Positions 11,077 to 22,108 of a DNA stretch of 64,000 nt are shown here, piece by piece (within the stretch, counting starts at the first letter, position 1; every line of letters begins with the position of its first letter). This stretch comes from Dactylonectria macrodidyma (taxonomy: Eukaryota > Ascomycota > Sordariomycetes > Hypocreales > Nectriaceae). The notes beneath the pieces were generated by a model. That model was not told where the DNA came from. It worked only from the letters and a program-made list of their open reading frames with translations, and did no database searches. Made by a program: the position numbers and the translations under genes. The DNA lies in NCBI GenBank assembly GCA_020744425.1, contig JAGMUV010000002.1:4880501-4944500 (forward strand), written 5' to 3'.

Positions 11077-12449
11077 GTTTACTTGGCAAGAAGCGCCCAT
11101 CCTCGCGAGGGTCGGTATACAAAGTAGGGATGGCCAGAAGAGCTCATCCTTGTGAGAGTTTGATCAAGAACAAGGACGAGTGAGATGAGAACCACCCAGC
11201 CAAACCGAATGATGTTGGAGCGGAGTCTCACAATTCCCCGAGCTCTTCATCTAATGCCACTTTCTGGTAGCTTACTGCATCCGGCTTTCCTCTAGCCGCC
11301 TCGTATCGTCGAGCAAATAGTCGAGACATCGAAGTTGGATTGAAGCTGGATGCTGGAGTGGGACACTTGTCTCGGCAAAAGATGAGTAAACGTAAATAAC
11401 CAAGGCCATGTTCAAAGAAAGTAGACAAGCACTAGAGAGGGAAAATCAGAAAGAAGGTTCGATTTGACAACAAGTATTTGACATGACTAAACCCCATGCG
11501 AGGAAGCCGGCTATAGACTTGGCCTCTGTCGGTGCTTACTTGCGCTGGTGGTGTCTCCCAGTGGCGCTCTAGTGGCGCTTATTGTGTACTGTCCCTTGAT
11601 GTTTTCCAGGTAGGCTGTTCACTTGAGAAGCGACAACGGACGGCGCCTGTCATGCAAGACAAGCTGGGGTTACACAAGTAACTAGTCAGAAATGGGCAGC
11701 TTGTATTCACGTTGGGAAACGAGACCCGAAGGGGAGGACAGTCAAGAATAACGGGGTTTGTGATTTTGTCTGCCCTGGCGACCTGGGTTGCGCTTTGACT
11801 TTGAGGTGAATTCCAGTGAGTTGCAAGGTCTCACGAGAAGTGGAGGAGAATTGTGTCAGGTGATTTAGGAGTATGAGAAGGGTCAAATCTGATGATTCAT
11901 TTCCTAGACTAGAAGGATAAGATAATGAGTAAGGAGCTGGGATGGATAAAAGCCGTGGTTGCAACCCATGATCATGATCGGACAAATCTGTGGCCAACGC
12001 CCAGCTTTCTACTTTTCCCATATTTGCCTAGGCCTACCTTGGAGAGACCAGCCGGCGATTATGTAAGTCTTCCGGGGCCTCGGCGCTGCGAAACCCGACG
12101 ATTCCGCGGGAAACAAGACAAATGTGCCTCGGCCCAACCCCACACGCGCTCCAATTCTTACGCGTGGAGGAGCAGCATTAATCGCAACGAAATGGAGAAT
12201 GACGCTGCAAGTACCGCGAAGGGTTGCCGGGGCGCCCTATTGAAACCCGCTGTGTTGGTGGCCACAGCTCCCCCCATGGCCCCCTCCCCCAGGTGCCTCG
12301 GTTCGCGTCCCATGATTTGAACCTCTTCTTTCGCCTGCGTCCGCAATCGGTCCATCTTCTCTTAAACCTGAAAATATTGCTCTTCCCTTTCATTTCCTTA
12401 CCCTCGACCGATACCCCCCAGAGATACCCCAGCAAAAAATACCGTCAAT
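11077..12449. other. Divergent intergenic region between GH128-like and thiolase genes
   Basis: About 1.4 kb between two divergently transcribed genes. No convincing ORF is present. The right 375 bp contain three CCTCGG boxes described separately; the rest shows nothing recognisable. Confidence 0.5.
12078..12301 (+). promoter_or_regulatory. Three CCTCGG boxes (Far/Ctf1-type fatty-acid response core) upstream of thiolase
   Basis: CCTCGG occurs at 12078, 12127 and 12296, that is 372, 323 and 154 bp before the thiolase ATG. About 0.2 copies would be expected by chance in this length. CCTCGG is the core reported for the FarA/FarB (Aspergillus) and Ctf1-type (Fusarium) Zn2Cys6 activators of fatty-acid catabolism. 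A peroxisomal beta-oxidation gene is the expected target. Binding is inferred. Confidence 0.6.
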
Positions 12450-13982
12450 ATGGCTGCTGAACGAATTGGCACAATCCTAAAGCACTTGGCCCCCGGGTCA
12501 TCGCTGAGCAACATGTAAGTCAATTCGCGCCGCATGGGTCTGCTCTTTGTTTGGCTACCCCAGATTTGAGGGCGCAACGGGGCTTGAAGCTAGTCAAAAT
12601 ACAATATGTTGCGAAAGGCAAGAAATGCGCCTCAACGAGCTGAAGCTGACTTTGCGCCCACAGCCAGTCCAAGAATGCCGACGACATTGTCATCACCCTC
12701 GCTATCCGAACTCCCCTCACCAAGGCCCACAAGGGTGGCTTCAAGGACTCGACCCTAGAGTTCATGCTGTACGCCCTGCTCAAGGAGGTCCGAGAGCGAT
12801 CCAACCTGGATCCCAGTCTCGTCGATGATATTTGCGTGGGAAATGTACGTCACTCGATAGCTCTGCGCTCCTAGAATGATTTACTAACGGGATTCCCAAC
12901 TAGGTCTCCGATGGCAAGGCCGCCTACAAGGTCCGCGCCTCCGCTCTCGCCGCCGGCTTCCCCAACACCACGGCCGCGTCGTCGCTGAACCGCTTCTGCT
13001 CCTCGGGCCTCAAGGCCACTGCCGACATCGCCAACGGCATCTCCAACGGCGACATCTCCATCGGCATCGCCATGGGCGCTGAGAACATGACGGTCGGTGG
13101 CGACAAGCTGGACCAGCCCTTTGACGAGGCCGTCACTTCGGCCAGCCAGGAGGCCGCCGACTGCATGCAGCCCATGGGCTGGACCAGCGAGAACGTGAGC
13201 AAGGACTTTGGCGTCACCCGCGAGCTCATGGACCAGTTCGCCGCCGAGAGCTTCCAGAAGGCCGAGGCTGCCAAGAACGCCGGCTGGTTCAAGGACGAGA
13301 TTGTACCCATTACCACCAAGGTCAAGGGCCCTGATGGCGAGCTGAAGGAGGTTACCCTCACCGAGGACGAGGGCATCCGACCCGGCACCACGGCCGAGGG
13401 TCTGTCCAAGATTCGATCAGCGTTCCCTCAATGGGGCGGCTGCACTACTGGTGGCAATGCCAGCCAGATTACCGATGGAGGTGAGTACTGTTCCTTGGCT
13501 TTCCTCGACTGCCGAGAGCCCCCGTGAATACACTTTAGCTAACACCTTAAACAGCCGCCGCCGTGCTCCTGATGAAGCGATCCACCGCCATCAAGCTCGG
13601 CCAACCCATCGTGGCCAAGTACGTCGGCTCGACCGTGTCCGGCCTGGCACCTCGCATCATGGGCATCGGCCCTAGCATCGCCATCCCCAAGCTGCTGGCG
13701 ACGTACAACATCTCCCTCAACGACGTCGACGTGGTCGAGATCAACGAGGCCTTCGCCTCCATGGGTGTCTACTGCCGCGACAAGCTGGGCCTGACATCGG
13801 ACAAGATGAACCCCCGCGGCGGCGCCATCGCGCTGGGCCACCCGCTCGGCGCGACGGGCGTGCGACAGATCGTGACGGGACTGAGCGAGTTGAGGCGGAC
13901 TAAGAAGAAGGTGCTGCTGACGAGCATGTGCATCGGTACCGGTCAGGGTATGGCGGGCTTGTTTATCAACGAGCAGGTGTAG
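12450..13982 (+). CDS. pot1: Peroxisomal 3-ketoacyl-CoA thiolase (acetyl-CoA C-acyltransferase)
   Basis: Four exons: 12450-12514, 12664-12844, 12904-13480 and 13555-13982, encoding 416 aa; introns are 149, 59 and 74 bp. The enzyme performs the last step of peroxisomal beta-oxidation, cleaving 3-ketoacyl-CoA to acetyl-CoA and a shortened acyl-CoA. The N-terminus carries a PTS2 peroxisome signal, R-I-x5-H-L at residues 5-13, which matches yeast Pot1/Fox3 and argues against a cytosolic Erg10 acetoacetyl-CoA thiolase. The active-site Cys114 lies in RFCSSGLKAT, His370 in ALGHPLGATG and Cys400 in MCIGTGQG. Length equals the family norm. The CCTCGG boxes upstream fit fatty-acid induction. No oddities are seen. 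Confidence 0.95.
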
Positions 13983-15057
13983 GTAATTTGAAGCACAAAA
14001 AGCGACCTTGTATTTAGTATATGTACCGATGATGATGCAAGCAATACATAAGAATGATATGCACATGTATGTACCTGGTGGTTAGGTATCTAGAATGCTC
14101 GGATGAGAGGTGACTTTTCAATGCTTGATGTACATTTGTTGATGAGGGAGGGACAAGAATAGGTAGAGGCATCGTCAGCCATGTGAAATGTCTCAGTGTG
14201 AAAAAGGTCCTCACTCATTTCGGGTGTAGTTGCCGAGTGCCTGCCTACCTAGGTAGGTACACGACGTAGGTACTTGGGCGACTAGAACTATGACTGGACC
14301 TGTGACTGCTCCACCCGAATAAAACGAATAAAACGGCTTCCTGTACAATTTCAAACCAAGTCATTCAGCTAGATTTTCTAAAAGTGAAGCTTCCACCCCC
14401 AGGCGTCGAGAGTTGCGACGTGTGGCCTCTCTCCGCGACGCTGTTGGCTGGACCGAACGGACCCTGAGCCGGCCGATGTCGGGTGGACCGCCCCTCCCTC
14501 TCGCTAACCAACTCTACAGCGGGTTGGTCACCTGGAACATGTCCCCCCTCCACGCTGCAAGCCTGATGTCAGCGGTCCGCCCCTCCCCGCTTGTCCCTAT
14601 GCAACGCTAGCTGCGGCTCTCCAAAACGCCCCAATTTCCTTGGCCCCCCAGAATATGCCTGATGGTCAGGTAAAAAAAATCCCGGGCTGGAATGACGAAA
14701 GGGTCTCTACTTACCTGACCCTGCTGACTTCTGGACCCTGTTGAAATCTTCTTCTTTTTTCCTTTTCTCCTTCTTTACTTTTCTGCTGTACCGTGGTTGG
14801 AGGGATCAGAGAAGAGGGAAAGTTTCTTCCCCGGTGCTGGCGTATTTAGTCAGTTTCTTTCATCCTGCTTCTTGTTCTTCCTATTCGTATTCCGCCGATC
14901 TTTTCGTCATCCTCGTCTGTGCCGCCCACCCACCGACACCGCAACATCGTGAAACTTCGCTGCCCGCTAGAGGTAGACCCTCGACGACAACCCGAATTCT
15001 TCCTCCTGCCATTGAACCACGCCGACTCCGATTTCGCTACCCGGTACTGTCGACACC
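13983..15057. other. Intergenic region, thiolase 3' side and SulP promoter
   Basis: About 1.1 kb with no plausible gene. At about 14245-14275 it holds ACCTAGGTAGGT-type strings, a short palindromic motif frequent in promoters of related fungi (see also about 34720-34765). CT-rich tracts near 14745-14780 and 14855-14885 may mark transcription starts of the downstream transporter. Confidence 0.4.
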
Positions 15058-17530
15058 ATGGCCGGCTCAAATCCCCATAGTCGCAACGGCTCCAACGATC
15101 ACCGTCCCTCGCAGCCGAGTGCCCTCCGCCAGGCCTTCTCCGCCCAGAACCGCGACGAGGATGTACACAATGCCAACGAACCGTACTCATCACCACCAAC
15201 CTCGCCAGGCCCGGCTGCTCGCGGCGCCATCTCCAACATCTTTGCCGGTGGCAGCGAGTCGACGCCGCTCCTCCAGGACGAGTCGGGCCGGCGAACGAGC
15301 GGCGTCCATCCCGGGCTCTGCCGCCACGGTACCTTCAGCCCGCGGCCGACGAGCCCGTCAGTCACGCTGCGAAGCACCGACGAGGAGAGCAGCGAGACGG
15401 CCGGCTCCGGTACGCACATCCCCGTCCTCGACAGCGCCATCACCACCATTGTCGGCCACGACGACTGGAAGAAGTGGCTGAAGCGTAGGATCCGCACCAA
15501 GAAGATGGGCCACAGCAGCATGCTGGCCGAGCAGGCCGGCTTCCAGGACACGAACCTCATGTACCTGGCCTACTACGTCCCCTGCCTGAACTGGATGAGC
15601 CAGTACAAGCTGTCCTTCCTGCGCGGCGACATTGTGGCCGCCATCACCATGGCCTCTTTCTACCTGCCCATGGCCCTTTCGCTCGCCGCCAACCTGGCCC
15701 ACGTCCCCGCGATCCACGGCCTCTACGCCTTCGCCTTCAACCCCTTGGTCTACGCCCTCCTCGGTTCGTGTCCGCAGATGGTCGTCGGCCCCGAAGCCGC
15801 GGGGTCGCTCCTCGTGGGCACGGTCATCAAGCAGAGCGTCGACTCGGGGAAGGATCAGGAAGCAAACGACCTGATGCACGCGCAGCTCTGCGGCATTGTC
15901 ACGGGCATGGCTGGAGCGACGGTTTTGATCGCTGGTCTGACGAGGTTGGGTTTCCTTGACAGTGTCCTGAGCCGGCCCTTCCTACGAGGCTTCATCAGCG
16001 CCATTGGCTTCGTTATTGCGGTGGACCAGTTGATCCCTGAGCTTGGCCTCAGCGACTTGGCCGACGAGCTCGGCGTTAGCCATGGCAGCCCCGTTGAGAA
16101 GATTGAGTTTATGATCCGCAACGCCAAGAATGGACATGTGTTGACGTTTGCCATCGCCGCCATTAGTTTCTCCGTCATCATGATCTTTCGGTACGTCGCA
16201 ACTTGACGATTTCTCTAACGCACATGCTAACACCCCGCAGTGAACTAAAGAAGCGTCTGCAGCCTAGATTTCCTGGGGTTGCCTACATCCCCGATCGGTT
16301 CCTCGTCGTCGTCATCTCCGCCATCTTGTGCTGGCAGCTTGACTGGGAGAACAAGGGCGTCGAGATTCTCGGCGAGGTCAAAGCTGCCAATGGCGGCCTG
16401 TTTGCCGTCCACTGGCCATTCAAGCTGAAAAACATGCCGCACATCCGCACCGCCATGTCGACGTCATTCTTAATCGCCCTGCTAGGCTTCTTCGAGTCGT
16501 CCGTTGCCGCAAAGAGTCTAGGTTCCAGCGAGACCATCCAGGGCATCCAACTCAGTGCCAACCGGGAGCTGATTGCGCTCGGAGTCGCAAACCTGGTTGG
16601 TGGATGCTTCATGAGCGTTCCTGCATTTGGCGGTTATGGCAGAAGCAAGGTGAACAAGAGTACTGGTGGCAAGAGCCCAATGAGCTCCATCTTCCTGAGC
16701 CTCATTGCTCTGCTCTCAATCTTGTTCCTGTTGCCTTACTTTTACTACCTTCCTGTAAGTTTCTTCCGTGAATTTCCATGAAGCCGATGCTGACATTCTT
16801 ATAGAAACCTGTTTTGTCCGCCATGATTTCCGTCGTGGCTTATTCGCTGATAGAGGAGGCACCCCATGACATTGGTTTCTTTCTGCGCATCCGGGGATGG
16901 AGCGAGCTGGGGCTCATGGCCATGATTTTCCTCGCCACCATGTTCTACTCGCTAACGCTAGGAATGGCACTGGGCGTTGGGTTGTCGATTCTGCAAGTCA
17001 TCCGACACAGCACTCGACCGCGGATCCAGATTCTTGGCCGCATCCCAGGGACGAATCGATTCGAGAATGCGGAAGGAGAGAACAGCAGCCTAGAGTTCGT
17101 GGAAGGCTGTCTCATCGTCAAGATCCCAGAGCCCCTGACGTTTGCCAACACGGGAGAGCTCAAGGCGCGATTGAGGCGACTGGAGCTGTATGGCACATCC
17201 AAGGCTCACCCGGCGCTTCCGCGACTCCGCAGCCAGGACTCGAACCGCAACGTCATCTTCGACATCCACGGCGTTATGTCCATGGACGGATCGGGCACGC
17301 AGGTCCTCGAGGAGATTGTCCGCAACTACTACGAGCGTGATGTGCGCGTCTTCTTCTCAAGGGGCCCGACGCGGCGAGACCACCCGGTGTGGCGGCTGAT
17401 GCTCAGCAGCGGCATCGTGGAGCTGGCGGGCGGAGAGTCGCACTTTGTCAACGACGTCGAGGAGGCGCTGAGGCTTACGGAGTACGAGGAGAGCTTACAT
17501 GGGGAGTCCAGCCGGTTGAGGAATGACTGA
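15058..17530 (+). CDS. SulP-family anion (sulfate-like) transporter with C-terminal STAS domain
   Basis: Three exons: 15058-16190, 16241-16754 and 16805-17530, encoding 790 aa; both introns are 50 bp. A long hydrophilic, Ser/Pro-rich N-terminus (about 160 residues) precedes the SulP membrane core, which shows LRGDIVAAITMASFYLPMALSLAANLA, a form of the sulfate-transporter signature, and VVGPEAAGSLLVG. The membrane domain ends about residue 600. A STAS domain follows, with VIFDIHGVMSMDGSG at about residues 697-711. The likeness is to the uncharacterised yeast YPR003C type rather than to the plasma-membrane high-affinity sulfate permeases Sul1/Sul2 or CysB, so substrate and membrane (plasma, vacuole or ER) are uncertain. 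No sulfur-regulator site was identified upstream. Confidence 0.88.
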
Positions 17531-18947
17531 ACTTCAAGTTGAGGAATGATTGAACTTCAAGAGAGGCGCCAAATAGATTTTGGAACGCGGCAAGACCGGG
17601 AGTTAGCAGTGGGGACTTGAAGAAAAGGCGGGCGAGAACGAACACATGGCACACCGTGGTGTCATGATGCTGCAGAGTGGAGGAGATACCATGTTGGGCT
17701 TGCATTGACAGGGCATTGAACGGGGCATTGACAAGGGGCGACTTAGAGCCTCTTTTCTACAACATTTCTGCATATTGGTAACAAGACATAAATGAACACA
17801 TAGGCGGGCGCGTTTGGGTGTTTTAAGGAGCAACTGCAACAAGACAGATTGGATATTGCTTATCTCTGCGACGACTTGAAAGTGATGCCAAGGAAGCGCC
17901 GTGCGCGCCATGGCTTAAAACTGCGTTCTCTTACCATCGGGCTTACTGTGGGCTAAGTATGCATACCGTAGTCGGCTGAAAGGACAATGAGAGAGAAAAA
18001 AATCTCCTCAGAAGCCATGATGCATGACTGCATGGCTGTGGGGGCACTTCGTCCCGCTTTGCAATATGATTTAGGAAGGCCCAGGCTCGATGCCGGACAA
18101 TTTCAAGCGGGCCGGCCGCCTCCCCGGTGACGGACTGGACTTAGAGCGTTCGTTGTGGGTGATGTTGATGGTCTAAAATGGTGAAGAGAGATATGAAGCG
18201 GGGGGAGAGAGAGTGGGGAGCGCGGGAGAATGGAAAGATGGAGCGGTGGTGGGGACTTATCGGATGGTTCTTAGAATGCCTCTACTTTCGTGAGTTGTGA
18301 AATATTTTGGGAAGAATCGTTGTGCTCCCATGATAACTCGCGGTAGATGCGCCGTAAATAGCAGCGTGGAGTTTTGCCCACACCAAGTGTATATTTGCCG
18401 TCCCCCACCAACCCCGACACTCGGCAGCAGTCAGTTCTGTCTTTGCATCTGCAAGGCAAAAGAACGCGAGGGGCCCTCCCTGTTGAAATATGTCTTGTCC
18501 CTAGAACCATGTCAGCGGGCGAGCCAAGATTTGTGTGCGTGTCCCACTACCCGGGGTTGTGGGTTGGGTGGCCCGCCATGTCATGTATTTCTCGTTCGTG
18601 CGTCCATTCAACATCCATGTCCCAGCGTTTGCTTGCAAGGTGGTCGTCAGATGTACAAAGGACCATTGCATCCCACCTAATCCATCCTTCCTTTGTCTCT
18701 TCCCCCCCTCTTACCGCTTCTCCTCCCTTCACACGACCCGACGGTTCGGTTCAGCGGGATCTGATTCGTAATTCCTTGGCTCTCTCCATCCAACTTGCCC
18801 AGTTGCAATAACTCCGACAGGTATGATACGCGTGTTCCACTCAGAGGCAACCCTTCCCTCGCCTGGTTGTCTCAGACCCACAGCCGGGCGGCCGTTCTAA
18901 CAAGGCACAGCTCTCAGGCCACCCAGTAGTTGCGGACGGATCTGAAC
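17531..18947. other. Intergenic region upstream of the methyltransferase gene
   Basis: About 1.4 kb without a supportable gene. Short ORFs between 18270 and 18810 lack family likeness and overlap each other in several frames. CT-rich tracts around 18690-18730 resemble a 5' UTR/transcription start region for the gene starting at 18948. Confidence 0.4.
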
Positions 18948-20570
18948 ATGGCGGGAACTCAGGAGCAGCAGCCGGAAACAACCGCGCCTGCCGTTACCCC
19001 GGCGCCTGTTGAGAAACAGGAGCAGATTCAATTTGTAAGTCTTGTCACACTCTGAAGACTTTCACCTGTCGCCTCCCCGATGTGGTTTGCCACCCCGCCG
19101 CCGTGTCTTCGGCGCCGGCCCCTCCGGATGTCCCGGACGCTACCCCGGAGGCCTTCCGGGACAAAGTCCAGTCTCGTGTGGAATACAAGCTAATCGTCAT
19201 AATTGGACACAGGACCCCCAGGTTGTCGGCGACATCCACGATGACAATGACTCGTCCGCCGACGTAGACAGGTGAGAGTTGACCAGGATGCTGTTGGACT
19301 CGTATTCATAATGCATTGCAGTTTGCGCGATTCGACGGCGTCCATCACCTCAAGCATTCTCGAGTATCGCAACATCAACGGCCGCAAGTATCAGTCTTCG
19401 AATACCACCGAGTATTGGTTCGTCTCTCAATAGCCTGACCTAAAATGCGCATATGCTAAATTTAGGCTAGGGCGCCGACGGATGAGAAGCACATTGAGGG
19501 TCTTGACGTTTCGTATGCTTTCCCTCGATGCCTCGTTCAACCTGGCTTGTACTAATGGCAGTTTTAATACAGTCATCATGTTGCGTTGCTGCTCATGGAG
19601 GATAAGCTTTTCCTTTCTCCTATTGCTGAGAACCCTCAGGTATTTATCTTTTGTTGCTTTGGTATGGTTCATACGTGAAACTAACCGTTGGCAGAAAATC
19701 CTTGATGTTGGTACTGGCACTGGTATCTGGGCCATGTTCGTTGCTCTCCCACTGCTCCTCATGACCAACCCCAATATCTAACAACATTGGAAGTGACGTG
19801 GCCGACGAATATCCCTCGGCGGATGTACTAGGCTTCGACATCTCAGCTGTGCAGCCTAGCTGGGTTCCGCCCAACTGCCGCTTCCAGATCGACGACGCGC
19901 AGCTGGACTGGACGTTCAAGGAGAACGAGTACGACCTGATTCACATGCGATACCTATACGGTGGCATCGACGACTGGGATAAGCTATACGGCCAAGCCTT
20001 CCGGCACGTGAAACCTGGCGGCTGGGTCGAAAGCACCGAGATAGACCTGGAGACGCGCAGCGAGAACCCAAATGTGTCTGACGACGACGGCCACATCTTC
20101 CGCCAGTGGCGCGACCTCTTCTTCGCTGCAGGAGACAAGATCAACCGCACCTTCAAGATCGCCCGCGACGGCCAGATGGAGGCCAAGATGCGCGCCGCCG
20201 GCTTCGTCGATGTGCGACACCGCCAGTGGAAGGTACCCATCGGCGGGTGGCCGCGCGATCCCAAGCTCAAGCGTGTTGGCCACTACAACGGCATGTTCAT
20301 CGATCAGTCGCTCGATGGGTTTGCTGTGTTCCCCATTGGCGAGATTCTGGGGTGGACGTTTGAGGAGGTCACGCTGCTGGTTACCCAGATGCGTCGTGCT
20401 ATCAAGGATCCGAAGGCTTTGCCTTACTACATGGTGTAAGTTGCAGTCTAAACCCAGACTGTGACCTTTTATATTTGATGTCCAATAAGTGGGATTCCTT
20501 TGCTGACATATTTTACAGGCATACTGTTATTGGCCGTAAGCCAGAGACTGCGCCCGCTACTTCTGAATGA
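18948..20570 (+). CDS. LaeA-like SAM-dependent methyltransferase
   Basis: Eight exons, 361 aa: 18948-19034, 19213-19271, 19322-19417, 19471-19512, 19573-19639, 19695-19735, 19794-20435, 20519-20570. Each join keeps the frame and rebuilds the family pattern: SSILEYRNINGRKY, then APTDEKHIEGLDVSHH, then SAM motif I LDVGTGTGIW at residues 120-129, then FDISAVQPSWVPPNC, then HVKPGGWVE. This is the large LaeA-like (UMTA) methyltransferase group of Pezizomycotina, with many paralogues per genome. LaeA itself is a nuclear regulator of secondary metabolism; this protein is one of the LaeA-like relatives and its substrate is unknown. Intron 3 ends at an unusual double acceptor (TTTAG/GCTAG); only the second keeps the frame. 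It is convergent with the alpha/beta hydrolase, 192 bp apart. Confidence 0.88.
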
Positions 20571-20762
20571 ACAGTCGATATAGAAAGTGAGGGTTATGTA
20601 GTGGGACACATGGAGAACTTGCTGCGATTCATTCGGCATACCTATCTAAGGAAACGCAGTCATCATCGTTGCGTAAGATAGGAGCTTGTTTTGATCTCGG
20701 ATGAATGAACATTCATTAGAAAATAGGCACGAATCTGAGCATCTTCAATTCAGTATATCCTC

Positions 20763-21858
20763 TCACTCAACCCCAGCCACAATTCTCCCCAAGTAGCCAA
20801 AGGCATCCCGAACAGCCCCCATTCCTGGCCCCTCATCCTCGACAAAACTCATCAGCTCGAATAAATGCGACTGACCCTCTGCCACAAATATCTTGACCTT
20901 GTCTTCACCCAGGGACTTCTGCATCTGCTGGCTGACGTCTAGAGGGACATCGGGATCGTCATCACCGTGGAATATCACGGTAGGCGGCCACGCCTCGACG
21001 CGGGCCTTGTTGCTTGCATCCTTTGCCCAGTCATAGCCGACATCTACTTCGCCTAGTAAATCGACCCACGCGTTCTTGTAGATATAGTAATCGTACAGCG
21101 CGCCTCGGTTCGGCTGGGCCTCGTCTCGCGGTGCCTCTTTCAGCGGCTGAAAGTCTGGATTCTTGGATCCATCTGACAGCAGCTTGTCAAGCACGAAAGC
21201 TGTCGGACTGCCTACTGGGGTCTTTCCGACGGCCAGAGGTAGCGCAATTACTGGGGCCATCTCGGCGTCCGTGAGGGGCTCTGGCGTCAGAAGAGTAGAC
21301 GAGTTGAAGAATGGGTGCCGAAACGTGGCGATGCCCGAGATGGAGAAAAGAGCGATGGGTGGTGGAGTGCAGTGATGTGCGACCAGCGCGGCGGTGAGGA
21401 ATCCTGGTAGTCAGTTAGCCAGGTCATCTCGATCGCCATCTTGAGGCTTTGGTGTACATACCACCGCTAGCACCACCGACAATGACACGCCGTTCTCTTC
21501 CTTCAGTTGTTCGCCATTCTCGTGCAAACTTGTATGCCGCTGTCACGTCGTCGAGCAGTCCGCGTGCACCTACCTGCGGCATCTGTCGAAAGCTGGCACT
21601 GATGAGCGGCCACTGCCTCTGCTTACAAGACTACTCAAGTAGCATCCATGATTAGCATATTTCCGGTGACTATCCCAGTTATCTGTAAAATACCTGAACA
21701 AGCCAGGGTGCCAGACAATCGCGGCCCCAGTCCACGAGTCCTCCCGGGTGAAAGTAGAGAAACACAGGCGCATCTTTGGGATAATCGCTCCCCGAGTATA
21801 TGTCGCACTCGATGGGCATGCCATGGTTGGCGTATACCTCTGTCGACTTGGAAAGCAT
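20763..21858 (-). CDS. Alpha/beta hydrolase (esterase/lipase-like, hydrolase_3 group)
   Basis: Three exons, 21858-21694, 21630-21462 and 21403-20763, encode 324 aa; introns are 63 and 58 bp. The oxyanion loop FHPGG is at residues 36-40. The nucleophile elbow is GGASGG with Ser110. The acid is probably Asp261 in FHGDDDPD, and the base His291 in GQSHLFE. Order and spacing fit the fungal alpha/beta-hydrolase_3 or dienelactone-hydrolase-like esterases. No signal peptide or membrane segment is seen, so it is probably cytosolic. The substrate cannot be told from sequence. It may work on metabolites together with the adjacent methyltransferase, but nothing beyond proximity supports that. Confidence 0.85.
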
Positions 21859-22108
21859 GATGTGAGGCTACAAGTATTAAGTGAGATGATTATTCGTCCT
21901 TGCGGGCATTTGCGACGACTGGGTGAGTATTTATACCAATTTGCGAAAAATAGTTGATCGACCCCGCGCGAATTAGCTACACCACGATTCAAGGCAGCAG
22001 CAAACAGGCTTAATAGATGACCCGATAAATACGACAACATAGACAAAATTCCCCAAGAAGAGATAGCACCAGCTCGCTCCGAATGCTGATCAAGGCTAGG
22101 CGCCTCAT

